Shown piece by piece: positions 16,686 through 24,043 of a DNA stretch of 64,000 nucleotides (the first letter of the stretch is position 1; every line of letters begins with the position of its first letter). The stretch is from assembly GCF_024171995.1 (NCBI RefSeq), contig NZ_JAMTCT010000011.1, positions 1 to 64,000 of the forward strand, written 5' to 3'. The notes beneath the pieces are model-generated. The model saw nothing but the letters and a program-made list of their open reading frames with translations, had not been told where the DNA came from and did no database searches. Made by a program: the position numbers and the translations under genes. Source of the DNA: Promicromonospora umidemergens (GTDB taxonomy: Bacteria > Actinomycetota > Actinomycetes > Actinomycetales > Cellulomonadaceae).

Positions 16686-18350
16686 ATGGCACGTGATCCG
16701 GACCAGGGTGGCGCGTTCGTCTTCGACCTGGTCGACGACGACACGGCTGATCTCGAGGGACCGCTCGCCCGGTTCGGCACGGCCGCAGGGAGCGATCCGG
16801 ACGGTGCCGAGACCGATACCGGCGGGCCGGCGACGTCGGCCGAGCTGGGCAGGAGGGCGCGGGCGTTCGCACCGGTCGCCGCGGTCCTGGCGATCGTGCT
16901 GGGCACTGGGTTCGCCGTCGACGGCCTGCGGGACGACCGGCGGATGGAGCGGATGCGTGACGCGCCTGGGGGCGTCGTCGACGTGTCGTCGCCGCTCGAG
17001 GAGACGTGGGCGTGGGACGGTACCGTCGGTTCCCCCCAGGCCACGGCCCAGGGACGAGGGAACGACGTGGCCCTGCTGGGTGACCTGCTCGCGTTCCAGT
17101 CCGGTCGTGAGCTGATCGCGCTGGACCCCGCGACGGGCGACGAGGCCTGGGTGATCCCGCTGGGCTCATTTCCGGACTGCGGGCCGACGGGCGCAGCCGG
17201 CTGGGACGAGGTCACGACACCGACCCTGGTGTGCTTGGCGGGGCCGCCCGAGGCCCGGGAGGCCATGGTGATCGGGCCGGACGGGGTCCTCGCGGGCGGC
17301 CGGCCTCTCGACGCCGCGGACGAACGCCGGTACGGGCACGCCCGCCCCGGCCCGGACGGCCTGGTGCTCCGCGCGAAGCGGGTGGGACCAGAACCGGCGG
17401 AGGGCAGCGGTGATGTCGAGTGCACGGAGTCGTGGGAGTGCACGGGTACCGTCGAGTCGGGTCGCGACCTCGAGGTCCGTGCCGAGGACGCCGTCACCGG
17501 CGAGGAGCGCTGGACCGCGACCGTCCCGTTCCGGCCGACGCCGGCCGACCAGTGCAACAGCTGGGCCGGCATGCCGTGGGACAGCACCGACAGCACGACG
17601 GACCTGGACGAGATGATCGACGCCGACTCGTTCGGCGCGCAGTTCACCGGTGGGCTCGTGCAGCTGCACGGCTGCGGCGTCACGGCCGGCCTGACGTCGG
17701 GCGGAGAGGTGCTCGGCCTGGAGATCGAGCCGGGGGCCGGCGGCGTGCTCAGCCTCCGCGCCGGTGGATACGTCGAGTACGAGTACGACGACGACGGCGT
17801 CCGCACCACGCTCTACGCGGCCGACGGCGGGGTGGTCGACGAGGTCGACGGCTATGTGAGCGAACCTGGCGCCGTGGACGGCCCCGAATCCACCCTCCTC
17901 CTCGCTTTCGGCGGCGAAGAATCGCGGCTGCGGGCCTACAGGACGGACGGCACGACGCTGTGGGACGCCCCGGTGCTGGACGGCGCCCAGGTCGTCATCG
18001 CTCAGGTGGCCGGGTCGGCGATCGTCGCCTCCTGGTCCGGGGCGGTGTACGGGCTGGATCTGGCGAACGGCGAGGAGCGGTGGACGTGGAACGCCACGGA
18101 CCCGAACGACGAGGGGCCTGGCGACCTGTTCGTGACCCGGGGGTTCACCGACGGCCGGTCGGTGCTGCTGGTGACCCATGACGGAGCCGGCGCCACTGGG
18201 CTGGTGGCGCTCGACGCGCTCTCGGGTGAGCTGCTCTGGGAGCGGCCGGGATCGACCGATCCTGGCGACGCAGCGTTCATGAACGGGATGGTCGCCGTGG
18301 ACGGCAACCTGCTGGAGATCACGTCCCACGGTGTGCGCGGGCTCGGCTGA
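16686..18350 (+). CDS. Membrane-anchored PQQ-like beta-propeller protein, paralogue 3
   Basis: The 554-aa product is the closest relative of the preceding gene. It shares the cytosolic acidic start (FVFDLVDDD), the helix around residues 58-80 (VAAVLAIVLGTGFAVDGL), the juxtamembrane MRDAPGGVVDVSSPLEETW and the blade consensus LDPATGDEAWVIPL and LDLANGEERWTW. It also shares the terminal VDGNLLEITSHGVRGLG. It differs by an acidic insertion (DDWYEYDDDG-like, near residue 365). The three genes read as successive tandem duplications; the first has diverged most. Each has its own -10 box, so they may be differently expressed. Confidence 0.8.
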   Translation: MARDPDQGGAFVFDLVDDDTADLEGPLARFGTAAGSDPDGAETDTGGPATSAELGRRARAFAPVAAVLAIVLGTGFAVDGLRDDRRMERMRDAPGGVVDVSSPLEETWAWDGTVGSPQATAQGRGNDVALLGDLLAFQSGRELIALDPATGDEAWVIPLGSFPDCGPTGAAGWDEVTTPTLVCLAGPPEAREAMVIGPDGVLAGGRPLDAADERRYGHARPGPDGLVLRAKRVGPEPAEGSGDVECTESWECTGTVESGRDLEVRAEDAVTGEERWTATVPFRPTPADQCNSWAGMPWDSTDSTTDLDEMIDADSFGAQFTGGLVQLHGCGVTAGLTSGGEVLGLEIEPGAGGVLSLRAGGYVEYEYDDDGVRTTLYAADGGVVDEVDGYVSEPGAVDGPESTLLLAFGGEESRLRAYRTDGTTLWDAPVLDGAQVVIAQVAGSAIVASWSGAVYGLDLANGEERWTWNATDPNDEGPGDLFVTRGFTDGRSVLLVTHDGAGATGLVALDALSGELLWERPGSTDPGDAAFMNGMVAVDGNLLEITSHGVRGLG

Positions 18351-18413
18351 CGCGCGAGCTCCCACCGGTACCGCTGGCCGGGGTGCCGTCGCCGCCGTGT
18401 CGGTGTGCCGTTC

Positions 18414-18419
18414 TATGGT
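18414..18419 (+). promoter_or_regulatory. -10 box TATGGT of a leaderless transcript (endonuclease IV)
   Basis: It ends 7 nt before the ATG at 18427, with no ribosome site. Confidence 0.4.
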
Positions 18420-18426
18420 GGGGTCC

Positions 18427-19212
18427 ATGGTGAAGATCGGCGCGCACGTGGACCTGACCGACGCGATCGGCGCGGCAAGGACGCTCGGCGCGGACACGGT
18501 GCAGGTGTTCCTCAGCGACCCGCAGGCGTGGAAGGTCCCTGACCTCCCGTACGAGGGTGGTGCGGAGGCCCTCCGCGCCGACGCCGCGGCAGCCGGCCTG
18601 GATCTGTACGTGCACGCCCCCTACGTGATCAACGTGGCGTCGACCAACAACCGGATCCGTATCCCGAGCCGCAAGCTGTTGCAGCAGATCATGGACGGCG
18701 CAGGGGCGATCGGTGCCAAGGGCGTCGTGGTGCACGGCGGGCACGTGACCGCGCAGGACGAGCCGGCCAAGGGCTTCGACAACTGGCGCAAGGCGATCGA
18801 CTCCCTGGAGACCGACGTCCCGGTGCTCATCGAGAACACGGCGGGCGGGGACTACTCCATCGCGCGCCGCCTGGAGCGGATCGAGGCGCTGTGGGCGGCC
18901 GTGACCACGGCGAACGGCGGGGACAACGTCGGGTTCACCCTGGACACCTGCCACGCCTGGGCCGGCGGGATCGACCTCTCGACGGCGGTCGACCAGATCC
19001 GGGCCATCACGGGCCGCATCGACCTGGTGCACGCCAACGACTCCCGCGACGTCGCAGGGTCGGGGGCCGACCGGCACATCCACTTCGGCGAGGGCCTGAT
19101 CCCGGAGGAGCTGCTGGTGGGGGTGATCGCGGCGGCGGGCGCGCCCGTCATCTGCGAGACCAAGGGCGACATGGCACCGGACATCGCCTGGCTGCGTGAG
19201 CGCCTGGCCTGA
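18427..19212 (+). CDS. nfo: Deoxyribonuclease IV (AP endonuclease)
   Basis: The 261-aa TIM-barrel product starts MVKIGAHVDL. It keeps the trinuclear zinc ligands of the family in order: HGGHV near residue 103, the Glu in LIENTAGG near 138, DTCHAW near 176, HANDS near 203, the His pair in DRHIHFGEG near 217 and the Glu in ICETKG near 243. It cleaves 5' to abasic sites in base-excision repair in the cytosol. The length is slightly below the usual 280 aa because the N-terminal region is short. The gene stands alone, followed by a GC-rich hairpin. Confidence 0.9.
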   Translation: MVKIGAHVDLTDAIGAARTLGADTVQVFLSDPQAWKVPDLPYEGGAEALRADAAAAGLDLYVHAPYVINVASTNNRIRIPSRKLLQQIMDGAGAIGAKGVVVHGGHVTAQDEPAKGFDNWRKAIDSLETDVPVLIENTAGGDYSIARRLERIEALWAAVTTANGGDNVGFTLDTCHAWAGGIDLSTAVDQIRAITGRIDLVHANDSRDVAGSGADRHIHFGEGLIPEELLVGVIAAAGAPVICETKGDMAPDIAWLRERLA

Positions 19213-19235
19213 CCTCGTTCGTACACCACCAACCA

Positions 19236-19260
19236 CGGCCGGCGGGAGCGGTCCCGGCCG
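19236..19260. terminator. GC-rich hairpin after endonuclease IV
   Basis: CGGCCGG (19236-19242) pairs with CCGGCCG (19254-19260) around an 11-nt loop, 24 bp after the stop. There is no U-tract. Confidence 0.4.
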
Positions 19261-19281
19261 GGCGGGGGTTCAATGGCGGCC

Positions 19282-19788
19282 ATGATGCGTAGGAAGTCGT
19301 CCACCGCCGTCGTCGCGGTCGTCCTGCTCGCCGCTCTCACGTCGTGCTCCCCGGGATCTGCGGACGGATCTCCTGCCGAGGACCGGCCCAGCGGGTCCGG
19401 CTCGGAATCACCGGCCTCCGCCTCCTCGCCGACTCCCACCGAGACGGCCACGCCGTCACCCTCGCCGACCGGGCCGTGCGCCGACGGGACGTGTGAGCTC
19501 GAGGTCGCCGTCGGAGACGTCGTGACAGTGCCGGAGACATACGGCCTCGGGCCGATCGAGGTGACAGCCATCACCAGCGAAGGGGTAGGGCTGGCCGCGC
19601 CGCTGACGGGGTCGGGCTATAGCGTCTCCGGCTGTTCCGGTGGCGGCGGCGTGTCGTCGGCCGGCGGTGGTGGCGTCGGGCTGACCTGCAGTGAGGGACC
19701 CGCCGCGACCATCAACGACGCCATGAGCCTCGAGGTCGTCGAGATCCGTGGCCCCGCCGCCGTCCTCCGTATCGAACCCGTCGGGTGA
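19282..19788 (+). CDS. Putative lipoprotein of unknown function
   Basis: The 168-aa product starts at the ATG at 19282 (MMRRKSS); an ATG at 19273 is in frame, but TTCAAT sits 7 nt before 19282. A hydrophobic helix VAVVLLAALTSC provides a lipobox ending at Cys, so lipid anchoring outside the membrane is likely. A Ser/Thr/Pro-rich linker is followed by a small domain of about 95 residues. That domain has CADGTCELEV, Gly-rich loops and a disulfide-capable Cys set. No family recognised. Confidence 0.68.
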   Translation: MMRRKSSTAVVAVVLLAALTSCSPGSADGSPAEDRPSGSGSESPASASSPTPTETATPSPSPTGPCADGTCELEVAVGDVVTVPETYGLGPIEVTAITSEGVGLAAPLTGSGYSVSGCSGGGGVSSAGGGGVGLTCSEGPAATINDAMSLEVVEIRGPAAVLRIEPVG

Positions 19789-19819
19789 CGATCGGCCCGG
19801 CCTGGGGCGCCTCCACGGA

Positions 19820-19842
19820 GACCTTTCCTGTTCTGGAAAGTC
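19820..19842. promoter_or_regulatory. Short dyad upstream of the DUF6879 operon
   Basis: CTTTCC (19823-19828) and GGAAAG (19835-19840) form an inverted repeat, extended by GA/TC on the outside. It could end the lipoprotein transcript or be an operator for the operon-encoded XRE regulator. Confidence 0.35.
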
Positions 19843-19908
19843 AGGGATCTTGACGTTGCGATCTCCGGGTCGGAAGCATTGAATGCGACACAGGATGAGG
19901 GGGAAGCT

Positions 19909-20124
19909 GTGAGCGCACCGCTGCGGAAGCTGTCAGGAGACCCGAGCTGCAAGAACGGTCAGTGCCCAACCTTGTGGGGCACTGACGACGACAAGGAGTA
20001 TGTGGTGCAGGGTTACGTGATCACGGACCGCAAGCGCCTGGCCCAGTTGGATCTTCCTGAGGGCGAGACGGCTGTCGTGGTCCCGGCTGCCGTCCTTGAG
20101 GAGTATTTCCGTGCTCGTGGGTGA
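19909..20124 (+). CDS. Small conserved protein with Cys pair, first gene of the DUF6879/XRE operon
   Basis: The 71-aa product starts at a GTG preceded by GATGAGGGGGA; an ATG 30 nt upstream lacks such a site. It contains the motif DPSCKNGQCPTLWGTDD (C-x4-C), GYVITD and a C-terminal helix ending EEYFRARG. I know this type only as a small hypothetical protein located next to DUF6879 and XRE genes in actinobacteria. Its stop overlaps the next start by 14 nt. A role as a regulatory partner is inferred from position. Confidence 0.72.
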   Translation: MSAPLRKLSGDPSCKNGQCPTLWGTDDDKEYVVQGYVITDRKRLAQLDLPEGETAVVVPAAVLEEYFRARG

Positions 20125-20620
20125 GGAGTTCGGTCATCTCTTCGAGTCCTTCGAGCGGACCGCGTTCAGGCTGGAGACGTTGGCCGTGTACGACGTGGAG
20201 GACGAGCGTGAGGAGATCGCGCGGTTCCTCGCGGGTCAGGACATGGGGCCCGAGTGGGACGACAACCCGTGGATCCGCTCTATGACTGACAAGGGCAAGA
20301 GCGTGTCCCGCGTCCATGTCCTTCGCTCGCCTCTGACGGACTACCTGCGCTACGAGCTGTCCGCCTATCCCGGGAACATCAAAGCCGGAGAGTCCATCGG
20401 GATCATCGACCTGGCCGAGCAACAGGTGACCGGTCTGCCTGGTCACGACTTCTGGCTGTTCGACGACCGCGAGGTGTACCGCATGCACTACACGCCCGAA
20501 GGCAAGTTCGTCGGCGCCGAGCTTCTGCCGGACAACCGGCTTGCGGAGTACCAGGGCTTCCGAGAGGTAGCACGGGCCCACGCCGCACCGTTCGCCTCGT
20601 ACTGGGAGCGGCGCTCCTGA
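20111..20620 (+). CDS. DUF6879-family protein
   Basis: The 169-aa product starts at a GTG 7 nt after GAGGAG, inside the end of the previous gene. FGHLFESFERTAFRLETL at the N-terminus, YDVEDEREEIARFLAG and the aromatic DFWLFDDREVYRMHYTPEG are typical of DUF6879. No transmembrane segment or signal is seen, so it is probably cytosolic. These proteins accompany Scr1/WhiJ-like helix-turn-helix regulators in actinobacteria and have no established biochemical activity. Its stop overlaps the next gene at CTGA. Confidence 0.82.
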   Translation: MLVGEEFGHLFESFERTAFRLETLAVYDVEDEREEIARFLAGQDMGPEWDDNPWIRSMTDKGKSVSRVHVLRSPLTDYLRYELSAYPGNIKAGESIGIIDLAEQQVTGLPGHDFWLFDDREVYRMHYTPEGKFVGAELLPDNRLAEYQGFREVARAHAAPFASYWERRS

Positions 20621-21450
20621 CCACGGACTCCATCGGCAAGGCCCTGCGGGCACTGCGTGAGGCATCGGGACTGACCGGTGACGTGGTGGCCCGCAGGGCT
20701 TCTATGTCCGCGGGGAAGCTCTCGAAGGTCGAGAACGGCAGGACGCTGCCCACCGTGCAGGACGTCGACCTGATCCTGTCTGCGCTTGGTCTCTCGGAGG
20801 AGGTAAAGGAACAGTTCCTCGCCACCGCCCGAGCAGAGGTCACCGAGGCCATGGCATGGCGTCTCATGCGCCGCATGGGTCCGTGGAAGCACCAGAACAC
20901 GATCAGGGCTATCGAGGCCAACACGGCCGTGCTCCGGCTGTTCCAAGGACAACTCGTCCCCGGACTGCTTCAGACGTCGGAGTACGCCACAGCGGTGTTC
21001 TCGCTGCCTCCCGCTCTACCGGAGGAGACGAGGACCCGGACGGTGGCGGCAAGGATGGAGCGCCAGGCCACTCTCTACGACGCCGGCCGCTCGTTCCACT
21101 TCGTGATCTGCGAGCACGTCCTGCGGTGGCTGGTTTGCGAGCCGGTCATCATGGCCGTTCAGCTCGACCGCCTTGTCTCCCTGTCCCGGCTGCCCAACGT
21201 GACCATCGGTGTCGTACCCCAGGTGGGCCGGATGCCTGACTTTCCGATGACCTGCTTCAGCATGCACGACGACCGGCTCGTGCTCGTCGAGACGTTTCAC
21301 TCGGAGGTCACGACGCGGGACCCGCGGGACATACAGACCTACGTGGACACTTTCGAACGGTTCGTCGCAGTGGCGCTCTACGGGGATGACATGCGCGCCC
21401 TGGTCGAGACCATCCGGGACGGTTTCTTGCCTCAACAGGAAAGAACCTAG
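20617..21450 (+). CDS. XRE helix-turn-helix regulator with DUF5753 (Scr1/WhiJ-like), probable CTG start
   Basis: Starting at the GTG at 20683 would cut the first helix of the DNA-binding domain. Starting at the CTG at 20617 restores it (GKALRALREASGLTGDVVAR, continuing into SAGKLSKVENGRTLP). The CTG overlaps the upstream stop (CTGA) and follows GGGAG by about 7 nt. No ATG, GTG or TTG lies in between. The product is then 277 aa: HTH at 8-65 and DUF5753 at 90-270, with FQGQLVPGLLQTSEYA and the later DPRDIQTYVDTFERF. This family pairs with small partner proteins and influences development in Streptomyces. Confidence 0.82.
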   Translation: MTTDSIGKALRALREASGLTGDVVARRASMSAGKLSKVENGRTLPTVQDVDLILSALGLSEEVKEQFLATARAEVTEAMAWRLMRRMGPWKHQNTIRAIEANTAVLRLFQGQLVPGLLQTSEYATAVFSLPPALPEETRTRTVAARMERQATLYDAGRSFHFVICEHVLRWLVCEPVIMAVQLDRLVSLSRLPNVTIGVVPQVGRMPDFPMTCFSMHDDRLVLVETFHSEVTTRDPRDIQTYVDTFERFVAVALYGDDMRALVETIRDGFLPQQERT

Positions 21451-21513
21451 GGTCGCACCCTCGATTCCCGAAAGATGAGTCGTGATGAGACCGACGTCGG
21501 GAAGGTGCACGTC

Positions 21514-22779
21514 ATGACCCAGTCGCAGAAGGCCCCGGGCCGCGCGGACGAGGCAGAGCAGATCGCCCGCGTCCTCGGATTGGACTCACCGGTGGACCGC
21601 CGGATGTTCGTCCCTGGACACACAAAGCGGCGCATGGTCGCTCTCGACATCGATGGGACGCTTCTCGACCACGATGGGAAGGTGCCCGCGGGCACGGTCG
21701 ATGCGCTGGATCTGGTACGGGCTGCCGGGCATGAGGTAGTCCTGGCGACCGGCCGGTCGCTCGTCGGGCTGATGCCAGTCGCAACGAGGCTGGGCCTCGT
21801 CGACGGGTTCGCGGTCTGCTCGAACGGAACCTTGACCGTGCGTCTGGATCCGAGCATCCCTTCCGGGTACGTGATCGACGACGCCCGCCGGTTCGACCCC
21901 GGCCGGGTGATCCGGCGGGCTCTGGAGCTGGTGCCGGGGGTGCGCGTCGGGGTCGAAGAGGTCGGCTGGGGCTGGAGGGTGAACGCCCTGTTCGACGCGG
22001 GAATGCTCAACGGACCGCAGAAGCAGACACCCGTCGCCGAGCTGTGCGCCGCACCAGCGACCCGGGTAGCGCTCCACAGCCCTGGGATCACCCAACACCT
22101 GCGCACCTTGGCGGCTACCGGTGTCACGGCCACGCCGGCGGGTACCGACTGGGTCGACCTCACCGTGGCCGGGACGAGCAAGGCCACCGCCCTCGAACGA
22201 CTCCGGCAGCGCCTCCGCATCCCGTCGCGGGCCACGGTCGCGGTCGGAGACGGGCACAACGATCGCGACATGTTCGGCTGGGCGAGGCGCTCGTACGCGA
22301 TGGGACACGCCGCGCAGGCCGTGCGGGACGCTGCGGACGCGGTCACCGGCACGATCGCCGAGCACGGCGCCGTGACCGTCCTGCATTCCTTGCTCCCCGC
22401 TGACGTGGACACCGGTTCGTTGTCGCGGTTGGCTGCCCAGCTTGCCATCGCCGTCCACACCGCATCCAGCCCCGCCGTCGTCCGCGTCTGGCACGGACCG
22501 CGGGCCGTCCTTGCCCGCTGCGAAACCTGGACTCGCCAGAACGGCACCTGGGGCAAGCACGCTCCCATCCCCGCCGGTATCGGAGCGACCATGCGGGGCA
22601 TCGAGACCGCCGCGCGAGAGGCCGGACTGCTCTACCCCCGAGGCGACGAAGGCCGCCGTCGAGCTCACTGGCACACCAGCGTCCCCGACGACGGACCCGC
22701 GGGATTCGAGCTGCCGATGGCAGGCCGGGACGACGAGCCGGTTAGTTCGGCAGTGGCTGGCGCTCCGCGCAGCGAATGA
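21514..22779 (+). CDS. HAD-superfamily hydrolase (Cof type) with C-terminal extension
   Basis: The 421-aa product was started at the ATG at 21514 because GGGAAGG lies 9 nt upstream; an ATG at 21475 has no ribosome site. Motif I is ALDIDGTLLDHDG, motif II ATGRS, and motif III/IV the Lys in SKATAL and GDGHNDRDMFG, with a C2B-type cap between. The product is probably a cytosolic phosphatase of unspecified sugar or nucleotide phosphates. About 110 extra residues after the HAD core (from LLPADVDTG) are not part of the usual fold. The 3' end overlaps the convergent TetR gene by 38 nt. Confidence 0.85.
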   Translation: MTQSQKAPGRADEAEQIARVLGLDSPVDRRMFVPGHTKRRMVALDIDGTLLDHDGKVPAGTVDALDLVRAAGHEVVLATGRSLVGLMPVATRLGLVDGFAVCSNGTLTVRLDPSIPSGYVIDDARRFDPGRVIRRALELVPGVRVGVEEVGWGWRVNALFDAGMLNGPQKQTPVAELCAAPATRVALHSPGITQHLRTLAATGVTATPAGTDWVDLTVAGTSKATALERLRQRLRIPSRATVAVGDGHNDRDMFGWARRSYAMGHAAQAVRDAADAVTGTIAEHGAVTVLHSLLPADVDTGSLSRLAAQLAIAVHTASSPAVVRVWHGPRAVLARCETWTRQNGTWGKHAPIPAGIGATMRGIETAAREAGLLYPRGDEGRRRAHWHTSVPDDGPAGFELPMAGRDDEPVSSAVAGAPRSE

Positions 22780-23332
22780 CCGCCTGGCAGCTGCGGAGGA
22801 ACGAGGCCGCGATCTTGGTGGGGTCGCCCAGGTAGCCGGCGACCATGACCCCGTCGCGCAGCAGCATCAGGTCGTCGGCCACGGCGGCGGGATCGGCCAG
22901 CCCGAGCGGGGCGACGAGCCGCCCGAACGCGCTGGTCCACCAGTCGCGATGCGTGTCGACGACCTTGCGGACGGTGCTGTCCGGATCGGGGTACTCGGCG
23001 GCGGCGTTGATGAACGGGCAGCCGCGGAACCCAGGGGCGCACGCGGCCATCCCTGCGTGCTCTGACATCAGGCGCAAGGAGGCGTCGACGTCTCCGTCAC
23101 CGTGGGCGATGGCGGCGTCCACGCCGTTTCGCTCGAGCTCCGCGCGGGACTCGAGGTACGCGACGATCAGGTCGTCCTTGCTCTGGAAGTGACGGTAGAA
23201 CGTCACCTTCGTGGTGCCTGCCCGATCGATGACCTTGTCCACGCTCACGGCGCGCAGCCCGTTCGCATAGAACAGCTCGCTCGCCGCCTCGATCAGGCGT
23301 TCCCGCATCGACCCTTGCACGGTCGCGATCAT
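22742..23332 (-). CDS. TetR-family transcriptional regulator
   Basis: The 196-aa product starts at the ATG at 23332, 7 nt after GAGAGGAG. The N-terminal helix-turn-helix is intact (LIEAASELFYANGLRAVSVD, then RAGTTKVTFYRHF). The C-terminal ligand domain includes GCPFINAAAEY. It faces a two-gene unit (DUF308 membrane protein, flavoprotein) across 149 bp holding a dyad at 23397-23412, so it probably represses that unit and itself. The last codons overlap the HAD gene on the other strand. Confidence 0.9.
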   Translation of the reverse strand: MIATVQGSMRERLIEAASELFYANGLRAVSVDKVIDRAGTTKVTFYRHFQSKDDLIVAYLESRAELERNGVDAAIAHGDGDVDASLRLMSEHAGMAACAPGFRGCPFINAAAEYPDPDSTVRKVVDTHRDWWTSAFGRLVAPLGLADPAAVADDLMLLRDGVMVAGYLGDPTKIAASFLRSCQAVIRCAERQPLPN

Positions 23333-23396
23333 ACGTGGCTCCTCTCGTCGCTCCCTTGCGCTGGACGGGCGTCGCTGTGTACTGTCCCAGCAGGTG

Positions 23397-23412
23397 GAGT
23401 TACTAGTCATTC
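23397..23412. promoter_or_regulatory. Candidate TetR operator
   Basis: GAGTTACTAGTCATTC is an imperfect 16-bp palindrome centred on ACTAGT, 65 bp from the tetR start and 70 bp from the divergent start. Confidence 0.4.
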
Positions 23413-23481
23413 TACCTAGAGATATGCGCCCCGGGGAAGAGCACCAAGCCCTGAACCACGGCCCTCACCGAAAGGAACCTC

Positions 23482-24042
23482 ATGTCCACCACCGCGGAAG
23501 TCTCCGCCGTAGCCACCGCTACCTCGTTGCGGAACCTGTACTTCGTCCGGTTCGGCTTCGCCATCGTCTGGGCGGTAGGGATGTTCGCCGTCGGCAAGAG
23601 CCTCGGCCCGGTCACTATCGCGCTGCTGGTGCTGTACCCGCTGTTCGACGTCGCAGCGGCCGTCGTCGACTTCCGGTCCTCGAAGACCGCACGGCCCACC
23701 GTCGGCCTGTACCTCAACATGGCCCTCAGCCTGCTCACGGCGATCGGGCTGGCCGTCGCCGTGACCTCCGGGATCCCCGCGGTACTACGGGTGTGGGGCG
23801 TCTGGGCGGTCACGGCGGGCATCGTGCAGCTCGTCGTCGCGATCCGCCGCTACGGGCTCGGCGGCCAGTGGGCCATGATTCTCAGCGGCGCCATCTCCGT
23901 CCTGGCCGGCTCGAGCTTCTACCTCTCGGCAGGCGGGCCGAAGGCGATGCTGACCTCGGTCGCCGGGTATGCGGTCCTGGGCGGCGTCTTCTTCCTGGTC
24001 TCCGCGCTGCGCCTGCACCGTGTCGCGAAGAAGGAGAGCTGA
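23482..24042 (+). CDS. DUF308-like integral membrane protein
   Basis: The 186-aa product follows GAAAGGAA by 4 nt. It has six predicted helices, from residue 18 (LYFVRFGFAIVWAVGMF) to about 178, and no soluble domain. The pattern of three helical hairpins and short basic loops (RRYGLGGQW) resembles HdeD/DUF308 proteins, whose function is poorly defined. It lies one base before the flavoprotein gene and is probably cotranscribed with it under TetR control. Confidence 0.78.
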   Translation: MSTTAEVSAVATATSLRNLYFVRFGFAIVWAVGMFAVGKSLGPVTIALLVLYPLFDVAAAVVDFRSSKTARPTVGLYLNMALSLLTAIGLAVAVTSGIPAVLRVWGVWAVTAGIVQLVVAIRRYGLGGQWAMILSGAISVLAGSSFYLSAGGPKAMLTSVAGYAVLGGVFFLVSALRLHRVAKKES

Positions 24043-24043
24043 G

